The notes below the pieces were generated by a model. That model was not told the DNA's origin. It saw nothing but the letters and a program-made list of their open reading frames with translations, and made no database searches. Positions 5,911 to 6,627 of a stretch of 6,627 nt of DNA are shown here, one piece after another; position 1 is the stretch's first letter; each line of letters starts with the position of its first letter. The stretch is from a bacterium (GTDB lineage: Bacteria > Patescibacteriota > Patescibacteriia > UBA1558 > S5-K13). Both the position numbers and the translations under genes were made by a program. The DNA is taken from NCBI GenBank assembly GCA_021106915.1, contig JAIOTH010000108.1, positions 1 to 6,627 on the forward strand, read 5' to 3'.

Positions 5911-5964
5911 ATTAGCACGATATTGTTTAACTAAAATTGATACTATTTGATGCATATTTAATGT

Positions 5965-6043
5965 GCCGAAGTGGCGGAACCCCGCACAATTCATTTCATT
6001 AAGTTGAATTTGATTTCATTCATATGCGGGGTAAGTTGGTAGA
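5965..6043 (+). pseudogene. Broken tRNA-Leu 5' fragment with a hairpin insertion in the D-loop
   Basis: GCCGAAGTGGCGGAA (5965-5979) matches the start of a bacterial tRNA-Leu through the 5' D-stem. TTGGTAGA (6036-6043) matches the following D-loop, as in the intact tRNA-Leu (GGAATTGGTAGA, 6073-6084). About 56 bases (5980-6035) containing a palindrome separate the pieces. After 6043 no anticodon arm, variable arm, T-arm or acceptor 3' strand follows; the sequence turns AT-rich. The acceptor 5' strand differs from that of the intact gene (GCCGAAG against GGGGATA), so it would be a remnant of a different leucine isoacceptor. The match is short, so chance cannot be excluded. Confidence 0.5.
5979..6032. 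repeat. Palindrome with 8-bp GC-rich arms
   Basis: ACCCCGCA (5979-5986) and TGCGGGGT (6025-6032) are perfect reverse complements closing a 38-base loop. The loop holds a second inverted repeat, AATTCA / TGAATT (5988-5993 / 6005-6010), and repeated TCATT units. It sits exactly in the gap between the two tRNA-Leu-like pieces, consistent with insertion of a small palindromic element. Confidence 0.65.
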
Positions 6044-6061
6044 TTGTATTTATTTAAATTT

Positions 6062-6148
6062 GGGGATATGGTGGAATTGGTAGACACGCAGGTCTCAAAA
6101 ACCTGTGAGAGCAATCTCATGACGGTTCGATTCCGTCTATCCCCACCA
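6062..6148 (+). tRNA. tRNA-Leu (anticodon CAA)
   Basis: The 87-base gene folds fully. The acceptor is GGGGATA / TATCCCC, with A73 and an encoded CCA end. The D-arm contains GGTAGA. The anticodon stem CAGGT / ACCTG surrounds CTCAAAA, with CAA at 6096-6098 reading UUG. The long variable arm TGAGA-GCAA-TCTCA identifies the class II type, and the T-arm is GACGG-TTCGATT-CCGTC. All stems are perfectly paired. It is probably transcribed from the promoter at 5882-5910. Confidence 0.97.
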
Positions 6149-6183
6149 TCGAGTTTAGTCGAGCTCAGCTCGATCAGCTCGAT
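6148..6183. repeat. Nested palindrome after tRNA-Leu
   Basis: TCGAGC-TCA-GCTCGA (6159-6173) is a 6-bp hairpin with a 3-base loop, enclosed by ATCGAG (6148-6153) and CTCGAT (6178-6183). AGCTCGAT occurs twice in direct order (6167-6174, 6176-6183). It begins at the last base of the encoded CCA. There is no T-run, so it is a repeat or a processing structure rather than a typical terminator. Confidence 0.65.
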
Positions 6184-6188
6184 AACCA

Positions 6189-6217
6189 TTGACAAGTTGA
6201 TGAATATTTATTATCAT
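6189..6217 (+). promoter_or_regulatory. Near-consensus promoter of the initiator tRNA
   Basis: TTGACA (6189-6194) is perfect and TATCAT (6212-6217) matches five of six, with a 17-base spacer. Transcription would start near A6224, only about five bases before the mature 5' end at 6229. This is the best promoter in the window and fits a highly expressed stable RNA. Confidence 0.85.
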
Positions 6218-6228
6218 CTCTATATCGT

Positions 6229-6305
6229 CGCGGGGTAGAGCAGTTCGGCAGCTCGCCAGGCCCATAACCTGGAGGTCGCAGGTTCAAATCCTGCCCCCGC
6301 CACCA
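6229..6305 (+). tRNA. Initiator tRNA-fMet (anticodon CAU)
   Basis: The 77-base gene folds fully. The acceptor is CGCGGGG / CCCCGCC with the end pair C1-C72 unpaired, then A73 and encoded CCA. The D-stem GAGC / GCTC has the A11:U24 pair typical of bacterial initiators. The anticodon stem is CCAGG / CCTGG, CAT lies at 6263-6265, and the T-arm is GCAGG-TTCAAAT-CCTGC. The mismatched first pair and A11:U24 mark it as initiator rather than elongator. Oddities are C72 instead of A72, A29:U41 replacing the first of the three conserved G:C pairs, and C33 (loop CCCATAA) where nearly all tRNAs have U33. Confidence 0.96.
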
Positions 6306-6330
6306 TTCTTCGCTCGCTAGAGTGAAGAAT
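6305..6330. repeat. Hairpin directly after the initiator tRNA
   Basis: ATTCTTCGCTC (6305-6315) pairs with GAGTGAAGAAT (6320-6330) over 11 bp with one G-U, closing the four-base loop GCTA. It starts on the final A of the tRNA's CCA. No T-run follows immediately, so a role in 3' processing or as a repeat is more likely than termination. Confidence 0.7.
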
Positions 6331-6332
6331 GT

Positions 6333-6356
6333 CCTTCGTAGCCTTGGCGAAGAAGG
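6333..6356. repeat. Short palindrome of a Patescibacteria-like intergenic repeat
   Basis: CTTCG (6334-6338) pairs with CGAAG (6348-6352), or CCTTC (6333-6337) with GAAGG (6352-6356). I recall closely similar CCTTCGTAG...GCGAAG strings as common intergenic repeats in Patescibacteria assemblies. A weaker inverted repeat ATAACA / TGTTAT follows at 6365-6384. Confidence 0.5.
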
Positions 6357-6401
6357 GCTGATAGATAACATATATACTTGTTATATCTGACGTGAGCTTC
6401 G

Positions 6402-6425
6402 AATGGCATGGCCATTTTGTGTTTT
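6402..6425 (+). terminator. Weak candidate terminator for the initiator tRNA transcript
   Basis: AATGGC (6402-6407) and GCCATT (6411-6416) form a 6-bp stem with loop ATG, followed by TTGTGTTTTT. The stem is short and the T-run interrupted, so termination is only plausible. Confidence 0.35.
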
Positions 6426-6458
6426 TACTTTGTCTCGTCTAATTTAAATTGATAATTG

Positions 6459-6483
6459 AAAATTGTGCTTTGGCAGGGTAGCT
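6459..6483 (+). pseudogene. Duplicated 5' fragment of the downstream CAU tRNA plus its upstream flank
   Basis: Bases 6459-6483 match 6558-6582 at 23 of 25 positions, exactly 99 bases apart. The match covers 13 bases of upstream flank and the first 12 bases of the tRNA (GGCAGGGTAGCT). At 6484 the tRNA sequence is replaced by a palindrome, and nothing further of a tRNA follows until the next copy. A -10-like GATAAT (6451-6456) with TTGTCT (6430-6435) 15 bases before it lies upstream and may be the original promoter. Confidence 0.75.
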
Positions 6484-6522
6484 TCCTCCTTCGTTCTTCA
6501 TAAAGTTCAGAACTATGGAGGA
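6484..6522. repeat. Palindromic element joined to the tRNA 5' fragment
   Basis: TCCTCC (6484-6489) pairs with GGAGGA (6517-6522), and inside it GTTCT (6493-6497) pairs with AGAAC (6509-6513). The result is a two-part stem around an 11-base loop. It begins directly after the truncated tRNA copy. I recall near-identical strings (TTCATAAAGTTCAGAAC core) as repeats in Patescibacteria genomes. Confidence 0.65.
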
Positions 6523-6570
6523 CAGGCAGTTTTTATCAGTAAGATGTAATTTAATTTAAAATTGTACTCT

Positions 6571-6627
6571 GGCAGGGTAGCTCAGTTGGTTAGAGCGCAG
6601 GACTCATAAGCCTGAGGTCGGGAGTTC
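6571..6627 (+). tRNA. tRNA with CAU anticodon, elongator Met or Ile2 (3' end outside window)
   Basis: The first 57 bases are present, up to T-loop position 56. The 5' acceptor strand is GGCAGGG, the D-stem GCTC / GAGC around AGTTGGTTA, and the anticodon CAT is at 6605-6607 in loop CTCATAA with the normal U33. The anticodon stem CAGGA / GCCTG has an A31-G39 mismatch next to the loop. C11:G24 and a G1 start mark it as an elongator, unlike the gene at 6229. Sequence alone cannot tell tRNA-Met from tRNA-Ile2, in which C34 is modified to lysidine. The acceptor 3' strand and CCA are not visible. Confidence 0.92.

Noticed and set aside
6044..6238. Plus-strand open frame reading MVELVDTQVSKTCES...
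   Set aside because: It runs through tRNA-Leu and is another familiar artefact of tRNA genes.
6148..6363. Repeated short palindromes considered as a CRISPR array
   Set aside because: The units differ in sequence and spacing, and there are no regular spacers or cas genes.
6174..6371. Minus-strand open frame reading ...GQDLNLRPPGYGPGELP...
   Set aside because: It is the antisense of the initiator tRNA, a well-known false protein in annotations.

Overview
The window is AT-rich, with A/T-dominated codon use and no good Shine-Dalgarno sequence at any visible start. Short GC-rich palindromes sit between genes. Together with the gene families present, this suggests a small-genome Candidate Phyla Radiation (Patescibacteria) bacterium. 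That placement is an inference from style and recalled homologues; no search was run. No visible gene ends in TGA and no conserved domain is broken by TGA, so UGA does not look reassigned (unlike Gracilibacteria/SR1).

Layout: 1-2065 holds most of a ClpC-type AAA+ unfoldase. Its 5' end lies outside the window, and its frame is broken once, in a run of six A at 860-865, between the first ATPase domain and the middle domain. A secreted lipoprotein of unknown function (2165-2827) follows. A 380-bp non-coding, repeat-containing gap leads to comFC (3209-3844), a zinc-ribbon phosphoribosyltransferase of the DNA-uptake family. A strong sigma70-type promoter (3920-3948) precedes a CaCA-family sodium/calcium antiporter (4042-4995). 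A small cysteine-rich ferredoxin (5158-5340) comes next. It shares a bidirectional terminator with a convergent minus-strand gene for a small membrane protein carrying a His/Asp pattern (5414-5860).

From about 5880 to the end the window is a tRNA region. A plus-strand promoter (5882-5910), back to back with the minus-strand gene's extended -10 promoter, is followed by a broken tRNA-Leu 5' fragment interrupted by a hairpin, an intact tRNA-Leu(CAA), and an initiator tRNA-Met(CAU) with its own near-consensus promoter. Then comes a second 5' tRNA fragment with a hairpin, and a CAU tRNA cut by the window end.

The protein genes do not form an obvious pathway; they look like ordinary housekeeping and envelope genes. 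No new multi-gene system is evident. The points most worth checking are the clpC frame break, the unusual initiator tRNA (C33, C1 opposite C72, A29:U41), the two 5' tRNA fragments joined to palindromes, the possible leaderless starts, and the additional cysteine cluster in the ferredoxin.
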